From assembly GCF_019266065.1 (NCBI RefSeq), contig NZ_LPNR01000112.1, forward strand, positions 62,001-126,000: 64,000 bases of DNA. Reading direction: 5' to 3'. The position numbers were made by a program, and so were the translations under genes. Of this stretch, positions 7,993 through 15,519 are shown piece by piece. Below the pieces are notes generated by a model that was given only the letters and a program-made list of their open reading frames with translations, did not search any database and was not told the origin of the DNA. Positions within the stretch are counted from its first letter, which is position 1, and each line of letters opens with the position of its first letter. This DNA is from Nocardia sp. MH4. GTDB lineage: Bacteria; Actinomycetota; Actinomycetes; Mycobacteriales; Mycobacteriaceae.

Positions 7993-9288
7993 TCAGCGCC
8001 CGTGCCCGGCGAGGCCGGCCACGCAGGCGACGAAGCGATCGATCTCGTCCAGGGTGTTGTAGAGGTGGGTGCTCACCCGCACCGAACCCGCGCCGGGCTC
8101 GGTGCCCGGCACGCAGTGCGCACCGGTGCGGACCAGGAAACCGGCCTCGGCCAGCACGAAACCGAGATCGGTCGCGCTGATCCCGTCGAGGGTGAACGAG
8201 ACGATCCCGTACCCCACCGCGCAGCCCGCGTACGCGGGCCCCGGCAGGAACTCCAGGCCGGGCACCGGCCGCAACCCCGCGATCAGCCGCAGCGTGAGTT
8301 GCCGGTTGTGCGCGGCGATCGCGATCGGGTCCAGCTCGTCGAGCAGATCGAACGCCGGTGCGAGGGAGAGGATTCCGGGAATATTGTAGGTTCCGCCCTC
8401 CAGCAGCTCCGGCATCCCGGAGCCGGTCAGCCCGGATTCGCCGATCGTCACCCCGGTGTGGCCGCCGGGCAGGAACGGCCGCAGCCGCTCGTGGACCCGC
8501 CGTCGGCAGTACAGCAGCCCGATCCCGGGCGCGCCGAACATCTTGTGCCCGGCGAACACCGCGAAGTCGGCGCCGAGGTCGAGCACGTCGACCGGCAGGT
8601 GCCCGCCGCTCTGCGAGCAGTCGAAGCACAGCAGGATCTCCGGATCGATCCGGCCGCGCAGTTCCTCGAGCGTGGTCAGCCCGCCGTAGACGTGGTGCAG
8701 GTGGCTGGTGGTGATCAGGCGGGTACGCGGGCCCACCTGGGCCGCGATGTCGTCGATGTCGGCCTCGCCCGCCGCGGTGCTGCGGTAGGGCCGCAGGACG
8801 ATCCGGCGCCCGAACCGGGCCAAGGTGTCGCGCAGGTGGTGCCAGGGCAGCACATTGGACGCGTGATCGGCGGGGTTGTAGAGGATCTCGTCCCCGTCGT
8901 CGAGGACGGCCAGCCCCCAGCTGTAGGCGACGGCGCCCAGTGCGGCGGTCGCCCCAGCGGTGAACACGATCTCGTCGGGGTGCTCGGCGCCGACGAACGC
9001 CGCGGCCCGGGAACGGACGGCCGCGACCCGCGCGGACAGCGAGGTCGCCCAGCCGTAGGTGCCGCGCCCGGCGTTGGCCGTGTGCTCGGCGTGATAACCG
9101 GTGACGGCGGCGATCACGGTGTCCGGCTTCTGGGTCGTGGCGGCGCTGTCGAGATACACGACGGCCGGATCGGCCAGTGCGGGAAAGCGGCCGCGGATCG
9201 TGGCGGGCACCGGGGTCGGCGCGTGCCGCAGCACCGGAACGGCGGTGAGCTCGGGCCGGAGGGGGTGCACGAGATCAACGATACGCAC
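7993..9288 (-). CDS. Class V aminotransferase, SufS/cysteine-desulfurase-like
   Basis: 431 residues from a GTG start. Fold-type I PLP enzyme: the N-terminal YLDSAATTQKP, internal aldimine lysine K249 in FAGHKMFG, and SufS-type C-terminal loop RTGAHCVPG with catalytic cysteine C392 all match group II cysteine desulfurases. It should remove sulfur from cysteine or a related substrate and hold it as a persulfide. No suf or isc scaffold genes are nearby, so a dedicated biosynthetic role is likelier than general Fe-S assembly. It is the first gene of the four-gene operon, 31 bases before the HMA protein. The cognate acceptor could be the downstream rhodanese domain (inference). Confidence 0.85.
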   Translation of the reverse strand: MRIVDLVHPLRPELTAVPVLRHAPTPVPATIRGRFPALADPAVVYLDSAATTQKPDTVIAAVTGYHAEHTANAGRGTYGWATSLSARVAAVRSRAAAFVGAEHPDEIVFTAGATAALGAVAYSWGLAVLDDGDEILYNPADHASNVLPWHHLRDTLARFGRRIVLRPYRSTAAGEADIDDIAAQVGPRTRLITTSHLHHVYGGLTTLEELRGRIDPEILLCFDCSQSGGHLPVDVLDLGADFAVFAGHKMFGAPGIGLLYCRRRVHERLRPFLPGGHTGVTIGESGLTGSGMPELLEGGTYNIPGILSLAPAFDLLDELDPIAIAAHNRQLTLRLIAGLRPVPGLEFLPGPAYAGCAVGYGIVSFTLDGISATDLGFVLAEAGFLVRTGAHCVPGTEPGAGSVRVSTHLYNTLDEIDRFVACVAGLAGHGR

Positions 9289-9343
9289 TTTTCTGGTACG
9301 GCTGACGAAGAATTCTCGCGGGCAACGCTTTTCGGGCGCGGGC

Positions 9344-9778
9344 TCAGTACTTGCCCTGCAGGTAGTCGACCAGGTGTCCGCGTTCGGCGGCCAGTTCGGT
9401 GATCTCGCTCTTCACCACGTCGCCGATGCTGACGATGCCGATCAGCCGGTCCGCCTCGACGACAGGCATGTGCCGGACGCGATGCTCGGTCATGACCTCG
9501 CGCAACGAGGAGACGTGGTCGTCTGGTCCGCAGGTGCGCACCCGGTCGGTCATGATCTCGGCGACCGGCCGGTCGAGCAGGGCGGCGCCGTGGCGGTCCA
9601 GGTGGCGGACCACGTCGCGCTCGGAGACGATTCCGCTGATGGTCGCGCCGTCGGGGGAGACCACCACCGCGCCGATATTGTGCTCGGCCAGCACGGTGAG
9701 CAGGGCGCGCACCGTGGTCTGCGGCCCCACCGTGGTCACCGCCGTGCCCTTGTTGCGCAGAATCTCCGCTATCCGCAT
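9344..9778 (-). CDS. Two-CBS-domain protein (Hrp1-like)
   Basis: 144 residues made almost entirely of two CBS domains, about 8-65 and 75-135. The repeated signatures are GIVSERDVVRHL and GIVSIGDVVKSEI, the same architecture as the mycobacterial hypoxic response protein Hrp1. CBS pairs bind adenosyl ligands and act as energy or redox sensors; no effector domain is attached. It lies 55 bases beyond the start of the SufS-like gene on the same strand, so it could be upstream in the same transcript, but the gap and different theme suggest an independent unit. Confidence 0.85.
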   Translation of the reverse strand: MRIAEILRNKGTAVTTVGPQTTVRALLTVLAEHNIGAVVVSPDGATISGIVSERDVVRHLDRHGAALLDRPVAEIMTDRVRTCGPDDHVSSLREVMTEHRVRHMPVVEADRLIGIVSIGDVVKSEITELAAERGHLVDYLQGKY

Positions 9779-9867
9779 ATGCCGCTCACCCGTGTCGAGC
9801 CCGATCGTTCCCCTTCAGGATGCCTCGGGTGACACGGCTGTGACCAGCACGAAGACGTTACAACCGG

Positions 9868-10101
9868 CTATTCGTCGTCCAAGCCGGCGGAGAGATAGGC
9901 CGCGGCGGCCAGCCATTGCCTGCACTGCGGACCGTGCACGTCGTGCTGGCGCAGCATCTCGCGGGCCTGGCGGTAGGTGAGCCCGAGCGGCTCGTCGCTA
10001 CACGATCCGGAGGACGCGCCCGCCGTGCCGAGGTATCGCGGGATCTCGAGGCCGGTGCTTCCGGCCGAGACCCGGCGGGGTGTTCGAAACGGCGTACTCA
10101 T
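9868..10101 (-). CDS. Small hypothetical protein next to the DUF397/HTH module
   Basis: 77 residues; no recognised domain. The C-terminal half (REMLRQHDVHGPQC then a short alanine-rich helix) looks like a folded helical pair; the N-terminus is basic and Ser/Thr-rich. The ATG start is preceded by AGGGGAC at good spacing, and codon use matches its neighbours. It is transcribed away from the DUF397 gene. The inverted repeat at 10200-10221 overlaps its likely promoter, suggesting control by the adjacent HTH protein. Confidence 0.65.
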   Translation of the reverse strand: MSTPFRTPRRVSAGSTGLEIPRYLGTAGASSGSCSDEPLGLTYRQAREMLRQHDVHGPQCRQWLAAAAYLSAGLDDE

Positions 10102-10199
10102 CCGAGTCCCCTCGCATCCGGCAGCGGAGGGCCCATCCGGCTGGTGCTGCCGACGTCCCTTCCGGTGATCTTGAGGCCTGAGTCTACGGGGGTGTTGTT

Positions 10200-10221
10200 T
10201 GCAGATGCAAGAACATCTGCA
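10200..10221. promoter_or_regulatory. Perfect inverted repeat TGCAGATG-N6-CATCTGCA, candidate operator
   Basis: Two perfect 8-base arms flank the spacer CAAGAA. On the minus strand a TTGCAT element within the repeat and a TAGACT element 18 bases further on make a plausible -35/-10 pair for the gene starting at 10101. A repressor bound here would block that promoter. Confidence 0.6.
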
Positions 10222-10379
10222 CTGTCGATTCGGACGTGTCGGGCAGCTGATCGGGTTGTCGCGCTTGCGAATTCAGGGGACTGGACGTCACCGATCGAGC
10301 GTGCGCCCAGGTCGTGTCGTCGGGTAAGTACCGACCGGTGCGGCCGCATGTGAACCGTGTTAGTGTCCCGATCGCAATG

Positions 10380-10413
10380 TGCAGATGCAAGAACGTTTGC
10401 ACGTGCATCTGCA
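10380..10413. promoter_or_regulatory. Second copy of the inverted-repeat motif, upstream of the DUF397 gene
   Basis: Starts with the same TGCAGATGCAAGAA as the first copy. Its immediate partner arm is imperfect (CGTTTGCA), but a perfect 10-base partner TGCATCTGCA follows, giving an inverted repeat of TGCAGATGCA with a 14-base spacer. It ends 42 bases before the DUF397 start, a good position for autoregulation of the DUF397/HTH pair. Confidence 0.6.
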
Positions 10414-10455
10414 ACTTTCGCACTGATGGCATCAATCGAGAACGAGGAGTGTGAC

Positions 10456-10689
10456 GTGTCCGGTATGCACCATGATCAGCGGGAACGCCCGGGCGTCGGC
10501 GACTGGCGCAAGAGCACGTTCAGCAACCCCAGCGGCAACTGTGTCGAGGTGGCCGAGGCGACGGACGGTTCGGTCGCCGTGCGCAACTCGCGCGACCCGC
10601 ACGGCTCGGTGATCTTCTACACTCGGCCGGAAATCGACGCTTTCATCCGCGGCGCGAAGGCCGGAGAGTTCGACTACTTGACCCGGTGA
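10456..10689 (+). CDS. DUF397 protein
   Basis: 77 residues from a GTG start chosen for the GAGGAG six bases upstream. It is one DUF397 domain: WRKSTFSNPSGNCVEVAE near the N-terminus, VAVRNSRDPHG in the middle and FIRGAKAGEFD at the end, the typical order and length. These small actinobacterial proteins are almost always encoded beside an HTH/Scr1-type regulator and are thought to work with it, for example in developmental control modules of the WhiJ type. It lies 18 bases upstream of such a regulator, so the two form an operon. Confidence 0.92.
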   Translation: MSGMHHDQRERPGVGDWRKSTFSNPSGNCVEVAEATDGSVAVRNSRDPHGSVIFYTRPEIDAFIRGAKAGEFDYLTR

Positions 10690-10707
10690 TCGGTAATATC
10701 GGCAGCC

Positions 10708-11592
10708 ATGACGGCTGAACCCGACGAGATCGGTCGCGTGCAACCCGTTGTCGATCGCGGCCCCACCGTGCTGCGCATCGCCCTCGGTGGCCAGTTGCGC
10801 AAACTGCGCGAGAGCAAAGGCATCACCCGCGAGGCGGCTGGTGACGCGATCCGTGGCTCACACGCCAAGATCAGCCGGCTCGAACTGGGACGCACCGGAT
10901 TCAAAGAACGCGACATCAGGGACCTGCTCACGCTCTACGGTGTCCACGACACCCGCGAGCGTGAGTCCTTCTTCGAACTGGCCAGGCAGGCAAGTGAACC
11001 CGGCTGGTGGCATCGCTACAGCGATCTGCTGCCTTCCTGGTTCAGTACCTACCTCGGGCTCGAGCAGGCGGCCAGTCAGATCCGCACCTACGAGGCCCAG
11101 CTGGTGCCCGGCCTGCTGCAGACGCCGGAGTACACGCGCGCCATCGTGACTCTCGGGTTCGACGACGCCGATACCGAGCGACGGGTGCAGGTCCGTCAGC
11201 TCCGCCAGGACGTGCTGCGCCGGGTCGACCCACCGGTGGTGTGGGCGGTCATCGACGAGGCCGTCCTGCACCGCCCGATCGGCGGGCACGAGGTGCATCG
11301 CGCGCAGCTGCGCTACCTGGCCGAGCTATCCGCGCTGCCGAACGTGACCGTGCAGGTGCTGCCGTACTCTGCGGGCGGGCACGCCGCGGCGGGCAGTTCC
11401 TTCAGTATTCTGCGGTTCGCCGAGCCCGAGCTGCCCGACATCGTCTACCTCGAGCAGCTCACCAGTGCGCTGTACCTCGAGCGGCGGCAGGACCTGGCGC
11501 TGTATCTGTCGGTGATGGACCAGCTCAGCGTGCAGGCCGCCCGGCCCGATCGCTCGCGCCAGATCCTGCTCGACTACGCCGATCGCGCCTGA
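10708..11592 (+). CDS. XRE-family HTH regulator with DUF5753 (Scr1-type) domain
   Basis: 294 residues. Residues ~25-80 are an HTH with LGGQLRKLRESKGITREAA and the recognition region GSHAKISRLE. Residues ~105-285 are the DUF5753 domain, recognised by YEAQLVPGLLQTPEYTRA, the VDEAVLHR-like VIDEAVLHRPIGG and VTVQVLPY. This is the DNA-binding partner of DUF397 proteins in actinobacterial modules linked to development and secondary metabolism. It is expected to bind the inverted-repeat motifs found at 10200, 10380 and possibly 12031. An ATPase partner of the full abaA-like module is not present. Confidence 0.92.
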   Translation: MTAEPDEIGRVQPVVDRGPTVLRIALGGQLRKLRESKGITREAAGDAIRGSHAKISRLELGRTGFKERDIRDLLTLYGVHDTRERESFFELARQASEPGWWHRYSDLLPSWFSTYLGLEQAASQIRTYEAQLVPGLLQTPEYTRAIVTLGFDDADTERRVQVRQLRQDVLRRVDPPVVWAVIDEAVLHRPIGGHEVHRAQLRYLAELSALPNVTVQVLPYSAGGHAAAGSSFSILRFAEPELPDIVYLEQLTSALYLERRQDLALYLSVMDQLSVQAARPDRSRQILLDYADRA

Positions 11593-11606
11593 GGCCGGAC
11601 ACCGCT

Positions 11607-11632
11607 ACCGGGCGCCGCTGACGGCGCCCGGT
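11607..11632. terminator. Bidirectional hairpin terminator
   Basis: Perfect 10-base stem ACCGGGCGCC / GGCGCCCGGT with a 6-base loop between convergent genes; no U-tract, as is common in actinobacteria. Confidence 0.65.
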
Positions 11633-11645
11633 CCGGGTCGGTGAT

Positions 11646-11900
11646 TCAGTAGCGGATGCAGCCCGCGGCGATCCGCCAGAAGGTGTCGGGGGTCAGCGTC
11701 TGCAGATCCCAGTCGTCGGCCAATTCGTGCGCGGTGGTCACGATCCGGTCGATATCGAAATCATTGCGTGTCGCCGCGCCGGTGGATTCCACGGCATCGA
11801 TGACATAGGCGACCGCTGTTTCCCTGGAGCACCCTGCGGTGACGGGGTGGGTCGTCGCTGCGCGATCAGCGAGGCCGAATCGGCCGTTAGTGTTGTTCAT
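11646..11900 (-). CDS. Small hypothetical protein, possible member of the DUF397/HTH regulon
   Basis: 84 residues from an ATG preceded by AGGGGCG. No known domain. It contains a helical acidic middle (FDIDRIVTTAHELADDWD) and an ending DTFWRIAAGCIRY. A longer reading frame extends upstream, but its added sequence looks non-coding. The gene is convergent with the HTH regulator. About 130 bases upstream lies a half-site of the motif that flanks the DUF397 operon, which hints at shared control. Confidence 0.65.
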   Translation of the reverse strand: MNNTNGRFGLADRAATTHPVTAGCSRETAVAYVIDAVESTGAATRNDFDIDRIVTTAHELADDWDLQTLTPDTFWRIAAGCIRY

Positions 11901-12249
11901 GGTGAACGCCCCTGTGTTTAGGCAGTGGCAAACCCAAGGCAAACATAGCCCCAGGTGTGCCGCTCGCGGCCTCCCCTGACTATCCCCTGAATTGTGTTGC
12001 GGCCCTGAGTTTAGGACGGGGCAAGTTTCGAATGCAAGCACATCTGCACGATCGATTCCGTCTCGATGCAGCGCATTTCTCGGCTTCTGAGCGGCGAATC
12101 CGCGGGTGCGCCACCGTGTTCACGACACACGGCGGGTGGATAACGGCGTGACCGGCGGCTGGTCCCTCCCGCGGCGTGATGCGGGGACTGCCGCCGGTCG
12201 GCGAGAATCGACCCTACGGCCGAATATTGTTGCGATAGTTAATTTTCGG
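11901..12249. other. Gene-free stretch containing a motif half-site
   Basis: 349 bases between a start and the end of the next gene on the same strand. Apart from the half-site at 12031-12048, nothing coding or structural was recognised; base composition is lower in GC than the surrounding genes. Confidence 0.5.
12031..12048. promoter_or_regulatory. Third, degenerate copy of the TGCAGATG/CATCTGCA motif
   Basis: AATGCAAGCACATCTGCA: the right arm CATCTGCA is exact, while the left arm is reduced to ATGCAAG. It is upstream of the small gene starting at 11900. Confidence 0.4.
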
Positions 12250-12906
12250 CTACCGAATTGCCGACACGGCCGCCGCGATCGGCGCCGTTCCGGAGACCAC
12301 TTCCAGCGTGCGCCCAAAAGTGTTGTCCGCGTCCAAGATCGACGCGAGCGTCGCGGCGACGTCGGCGCGGGGGATCGGACCCCGCGCAATCGGCGGTGGT
12401 CCGAGCGTGACCAGACCGTTGCCTGCCGTGTCGGTGAGCATGCCGGGGCGCAGGATGGTCCAGTCCAGGGCGCGCGACCGCAGATCGTCCTCCGCGCGGG
12501 TCTTGGCGTCGATGTAGGCGGCCCAGACCTCGTCGGTGCCCGGTGCGGGCGGCGCGCCGGCGCCCATCGTCGAGATCTGCACGAAGCGCCGGACGCCGGT
12601 CCGCTCGGCGGCGTCGGCGAGCTGCACCGAGCCGTTGAGATCGACGGTGTATTTGCGCGCGGCACCGCTGCCCGGGCCCGCGCCGGCGGCGAAGACCACC
12701 GCGTCCGAGCCGGCGACCGCGGCGGCCAAATCGTCGGGGGTATCGCGTTCCATATCGAAGATGACCGGAACGCCGCCGGTCGCGACGATATCGGCGGCCT
12801 GGTCGGGGCGGCGGATGAGCGCGTGGACCTGGTCACCGCGGCGGGTGAGCAGCGAGGCCAGCAGCAGGGCGATCTTGCCGTGCCCACCGGCGACGACGAT
12901 ACGCAT
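12250..12906 (-). CDS. NAD(P)-binding atypical short-chain dehydrogenase / epimerase
   Basis: 218 residues from an ATG with AAAGGAG upstream. A Rossmann fold starts at residue 1 (MRIVVAGGHGKIA), giving a GGxGxIG-like dinucleotide motif. There is no clear YxxxK pair, which places it in the atypical SDR/NmrA-like group that often acts as a redox sensor or a simple NAD(P)H-dependent reductase. DWTILRPGMLTD near the C-terminus is a common signature of this group. It lies on the same strand as, and 32 bases downstream of, the DUF2599 lipoprotein gene. Substrate unknown. Confidence 0.85.
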   Translation of the reverse strand: MRIVVAGGHGKIALLLASLLTRRGDQVHALIRRPDQAADIVATGGVPVIFDMERDTPDDLAAAVAGSDAVVFAAGAGPGSGAARKYTVDLNGSVQLADAAERTGVRRFVQISTMGAGAPPAPGTDEVWAAYIDAKTRAEDDLRSRALDWTILRPGMLTDTAGNGLVTLGPPPIARGPIPRADVAATLASILDADNTFGRTLEVVSGTAPIAAAVSAIR

Positions 12907-12938
12907 GCGAGTGCTCCTTTCGAGCGGAGAGCGGACAG

Positions 12939-13433
12939 TCAGCGTTCCGGGCCGCCGGGATTGCAGTTCGCCGACACCGTGGCCGAATAGCCGACGGCCG
13001 GTCGCCACGGTTCGAGGTTCCAGCTCGGTTTGTCGGGCGCCACCATCCTCGCCCACACCCAGTGGCAGAGGAACTGGTCCCGCATCCCCGGCGCGTCGGC
13101 GTCGGCGTCCAGGGCGAGGATCTCCTGCCAGGCGAGTTCGTCGGTGCCCGGCGCGTCGGTGCGTCGGCCCGCGACGGTCGGCACGACGAGCAGGCGAGGG
13201 CCGTCGGCGGTGTCGGTCCAGGTGAGGTGGTCGATCAGCGGCAGTCCGGCATACGGATCGACCGTCGGTGTCGGCGCGGCGAGGGTGACCGGAGGCTTGC
13301 TGGTCGAGCGGGGCGGCGTGGTGGTCGTCGACGGAGCCGCCGTCGCCGGCTCCTCGGCGGCGGTCGAGCCGCAGCCGGTGAGGCCGAGCATCGCGACGGC
13401 GGCGAGTGCGGCCGACAACTGCCACCGAATCAC
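12939..13433 (-). CDS. DUF2599-type lipoprotein
   Basis: 164 residues from a GTG preceded by AAGGAGGGG. The N-terminus is a lipoprotein signal: basic start, hydrophobic core and lipobox LTGC with the modified cysteine at position 21. A Thr/Pro-rich linker follows (residues ~25-55). The C-terminal domain contains DQFLCHWVWARMVAP and SWNLEPWRP, the conserved core of DUF2599, a secreted or lipid-anchored family of mycolic-acid actinobacteria with unknown role. The mature protein should sit on the outer face of the plasma membrane. A longer frame upstream lacks a ribosome-binding site. Confidence 0.82.
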   Translation of the reverse strand: MIRWQLSAALAAVAMLGLTGCGSTAAEEPATAAPSTTTTPPRSTSKPPVTLAAPTPTVDPYAGLPLIDHLTWTDTADGPRLLVVPTVAGRRTDAPGTDELAWQEILALDADADAPGMRDQFLCHWVWARMVAPDKPSWNLEPWRPAVGYSATVSANCNPGGPER

Positions 13434-13521
13434 GCGTCGCCCCTCCTTGTCGTCCAGGCGCGCGGCCGGGACGCGGCCGCCCGGCCAGCCTAGTGCGGTC
13501 GGCCCGGCGGTGCCGGTGGGC

Positions 13522-13773
13522 TCAGTGCCAGAGCGAGCGGCAGGGGAGTCGGCGCAGGTCGGGACCCACCTGCCCATCGACGGTGACCAGCAATCCGGCG
13601 TGCACCGCCGCGGTGGTGAACTCCCACGCCTCGGCAGGGGTCGCCGCGTACTCGAGAATCAGCGCGTCCTGCGGTGTCGCGCCGTCGAAGTAGACCGTGA
13701 TCCGCCGGGTCGGTATCTCGGTGCGGTCGGCGCGGTGGGAGGTGGCGGCGATGTTCTCGTCGATGGGAATCAT
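13522..13773 (-). CDS. Small hypothetical protein
   Basis: 83 residues; ATG start with AAGGAG seven bases upstream. No domain recognised. The middle segment TRRITVYFDGATPQDALILEY suggests a beta-strand pair; it may be a small cytoplasmic alpha/beta protein. No signal peptide. Function unknown; codon use is normal for the region. Confidence 0.6.
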   Translation of the reverse strand: MIPIDENIAATSHRADRTEIPTRRITVYFDGATPQDALILEYAATPAEAWEFTTAAVHAGLLVTVDGQVGPDLRRLPCRSLWH

Positions 13774-14053
13774 GGCGTGCTCCTTATGCCCCGGCGCTGG
13801 TGGGCGCCTTCCTACTCGACGGTAGGGCCCGGGCCGTCGAGTGGAACATGTTCTGGAATTCACTGGAGATCTCACAGCCCTCCGGCGCCGCGGCGTGACG
13901 GTGGCAGACGAGAATCGCCGTCGACTTGCATCCGGTCACAACCCGCATTCCTGCCGGTTGTGAGCTCCGCCGATCTCGGTCCGAAGGGGTACCGACGAGC
14001 CACGCTACCGGCAAGTATCGGTCTCGACGGCAGCGACACGGGAGGACGGCCGG

Positions 14054-15283
14054 ATGATCTGGGTTGCCGCGGCACAACGGGCTCGGCCCCGCCGCGCCCT
14101 GCTGGCCGTGGCGGCGGCGCTCGTGCTGGCCGTGGTCTGCGCCGCCCCCACACACAGTTCACCGCTCTATCCGAGCGCCGATCCCGACCCCTTCTACGCC
14201 CAGCCCGCCGACCTGTCGGCGTCGCGGCCGGGCGACGTACTGGACGTGCGGCCGATGCCGCCCCTGGCGATGTTCCCCGACACCAGGATCACCCTGGTCA
14301 AGTTCCGCTCGACCAACTCGGCGGGCGAACCGATCGCGGCGACCACGACCGTGCTGCAACCGGCGGGCCACCGCCGGGACGCGCCGGTGCTGTCCTACCA
14401 GCACATCATCAACGGACTCGGCGTGCGCTGTTCGGTCTCCAAGGTGCTCTACACCGACGACCCGAACCTGATGGTCCGCGAGGCGGTGTTCTGGAATCTC
14501 GCCCTGCGGCGCGGCTGGACGATGGCGCTGCCCGACCATCTCGGGCCCAACTTCGCCTACGGCGCCGCCAAATTGGGCGGGCAGGTGACCCTGGACGGCA
14601 TCCGGGCGATCCGGAAGGTCGCCGACCTGCAGGTCGGGGGGAGCCGGGTCGCGATGGCGGGCTACTCCGGCGGTGGCATGGCGACGGCCTGGGCAGCGGC
14701 GCTGCAACCCAGCTACGCGCCCGACGTCGCGGTCGCCGGCGCGGCGCTGGGCGGGGTGCCGATGAACCTGGTGTCGATGCTCGAGGGTCTCGGCTTCGGC
14801 TCGCACCCGGTGTTCGGCCTGGCGCTGGCGGCGGGGATCGGGCTGGAACGGGAGTATCCGCAACGGTTTCCGATCAGCGAGCAGATGAACGCGCGCGGCC
14901 TGGCCGCCCGCGCCGCGATCGCCGACGCGTGCACCAACGACATCCTCGGCGCGGGCGCGGGCCGCGGCATCCTCGACTTCGCCGCGACGACTTCGATGGT
15001 CGACGACCCGCACGCCCGCGCCGTCGTGGAGGAGAACAGCCTCGAGCTCTACCCAGGAACGCCGACGATGCCTGTCTTCGAATGGCATTCGCCCATCGAC
15101 GGCCTGATCCCGGTCGAGGCGATCACCGCCACCACACACCGCTGGTGCGCGGCGGGCACCCCGCTGGTCACCGAATCGACCCCGACCCCGGACCACCTGA
15201 CCGCAGCTGTGCTCGGACTGCCTTCCGCGCTGAGATGGCTCGACGCGCGGCTGCAGGGGGAACCGGCGCCCAGCACCTGCTGA
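14054..15283 (+). CDS. Secreted LIP-family lipase (copy 1)
   Basis: 409 residues. A signal peptide occupies residues ~1-36 (RPRR, then a long Ala/Val/Leu core, then HSS). The mature enzyme is an alpha/beta hydrolase of the secretory-lipase family: nucleophile elbow GYSGGG with serine at ~205, acid region FEWHSPIDGLIP and catalytic histidine probably in TPDHLTAAV. It is expected to hydrolyse triacylglycerols or cell-surface esters outside the cell. The start ATG follows GGGAGG. It is followed 236 bases later by a paralogue on the same strand; both share layout and the ALGGVP stretch. Confidence 0.9.
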   Translation: MIWVAAAQRARPRRALLAVAAALVLAVVCAAPTHSSPLYPSADPDPFYAQPADLSASRPGDVLDVRPMPPLAMFPDTRITLVKFRSTNSAGEPIAATTTVLQPAGHRRDAPVLSYQHIINGLGVRCSVSKVLYTDDPNLMVREAVFWNLALRRGWTMALPDHLGPNFAYGAAKLGGQVTLDGIRAIRKVADLQVGGSRVAMAGYSGGGMATAWAAALQPSYAPDVAVAGAALGGVPMNLVSMLEGLGFGSHPVFGLALAAGIGLEREYPQRFPISEQMNARGLAARAAIADACTNDILGAGAGRGILDFAATTSMVDDPHARAVVEENSLELYPGTPTMPVFEWHSPIDGLIPVEAITATTHRWCAAGTPLVTESTPTPDHLTAAVLGLPSALRWLDARLQGEPAPSTC

Positions 15284-15519
15284 GCCCGGTTTCGATCGGC
15301 CCGGATCCGCACGCCCCGAGCCGGATTCGGGCTGATTGTTGTTGCGATCGTGCCGCATTGCGTCACGACTCGGGCACGACGCCGATCCGGCGGGGTGGTT
15401 CCGGCGTACCTTCAGTGGACTGACGAGGGTGCGCTGGGGGAAGTTCGACGGGAGACGAAGCACCGCATCGCCGCACGTCAGCGACGAATCCGACGTTGCC
15501 ACCCGAAGGCGTGTGTGCC

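Larger units (their letters stand above)
10102..10455. other. Divergent regulatory region of the DUF397/HTH module
   Basis: 354 bases between divergent start codons with no gene of its own. It contains two copies of a long inverted-repeat motif, listed separately, one placed for each direction of transcription. The local sequence is less GC-rich than its surroundings. Confidence 0.7.
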
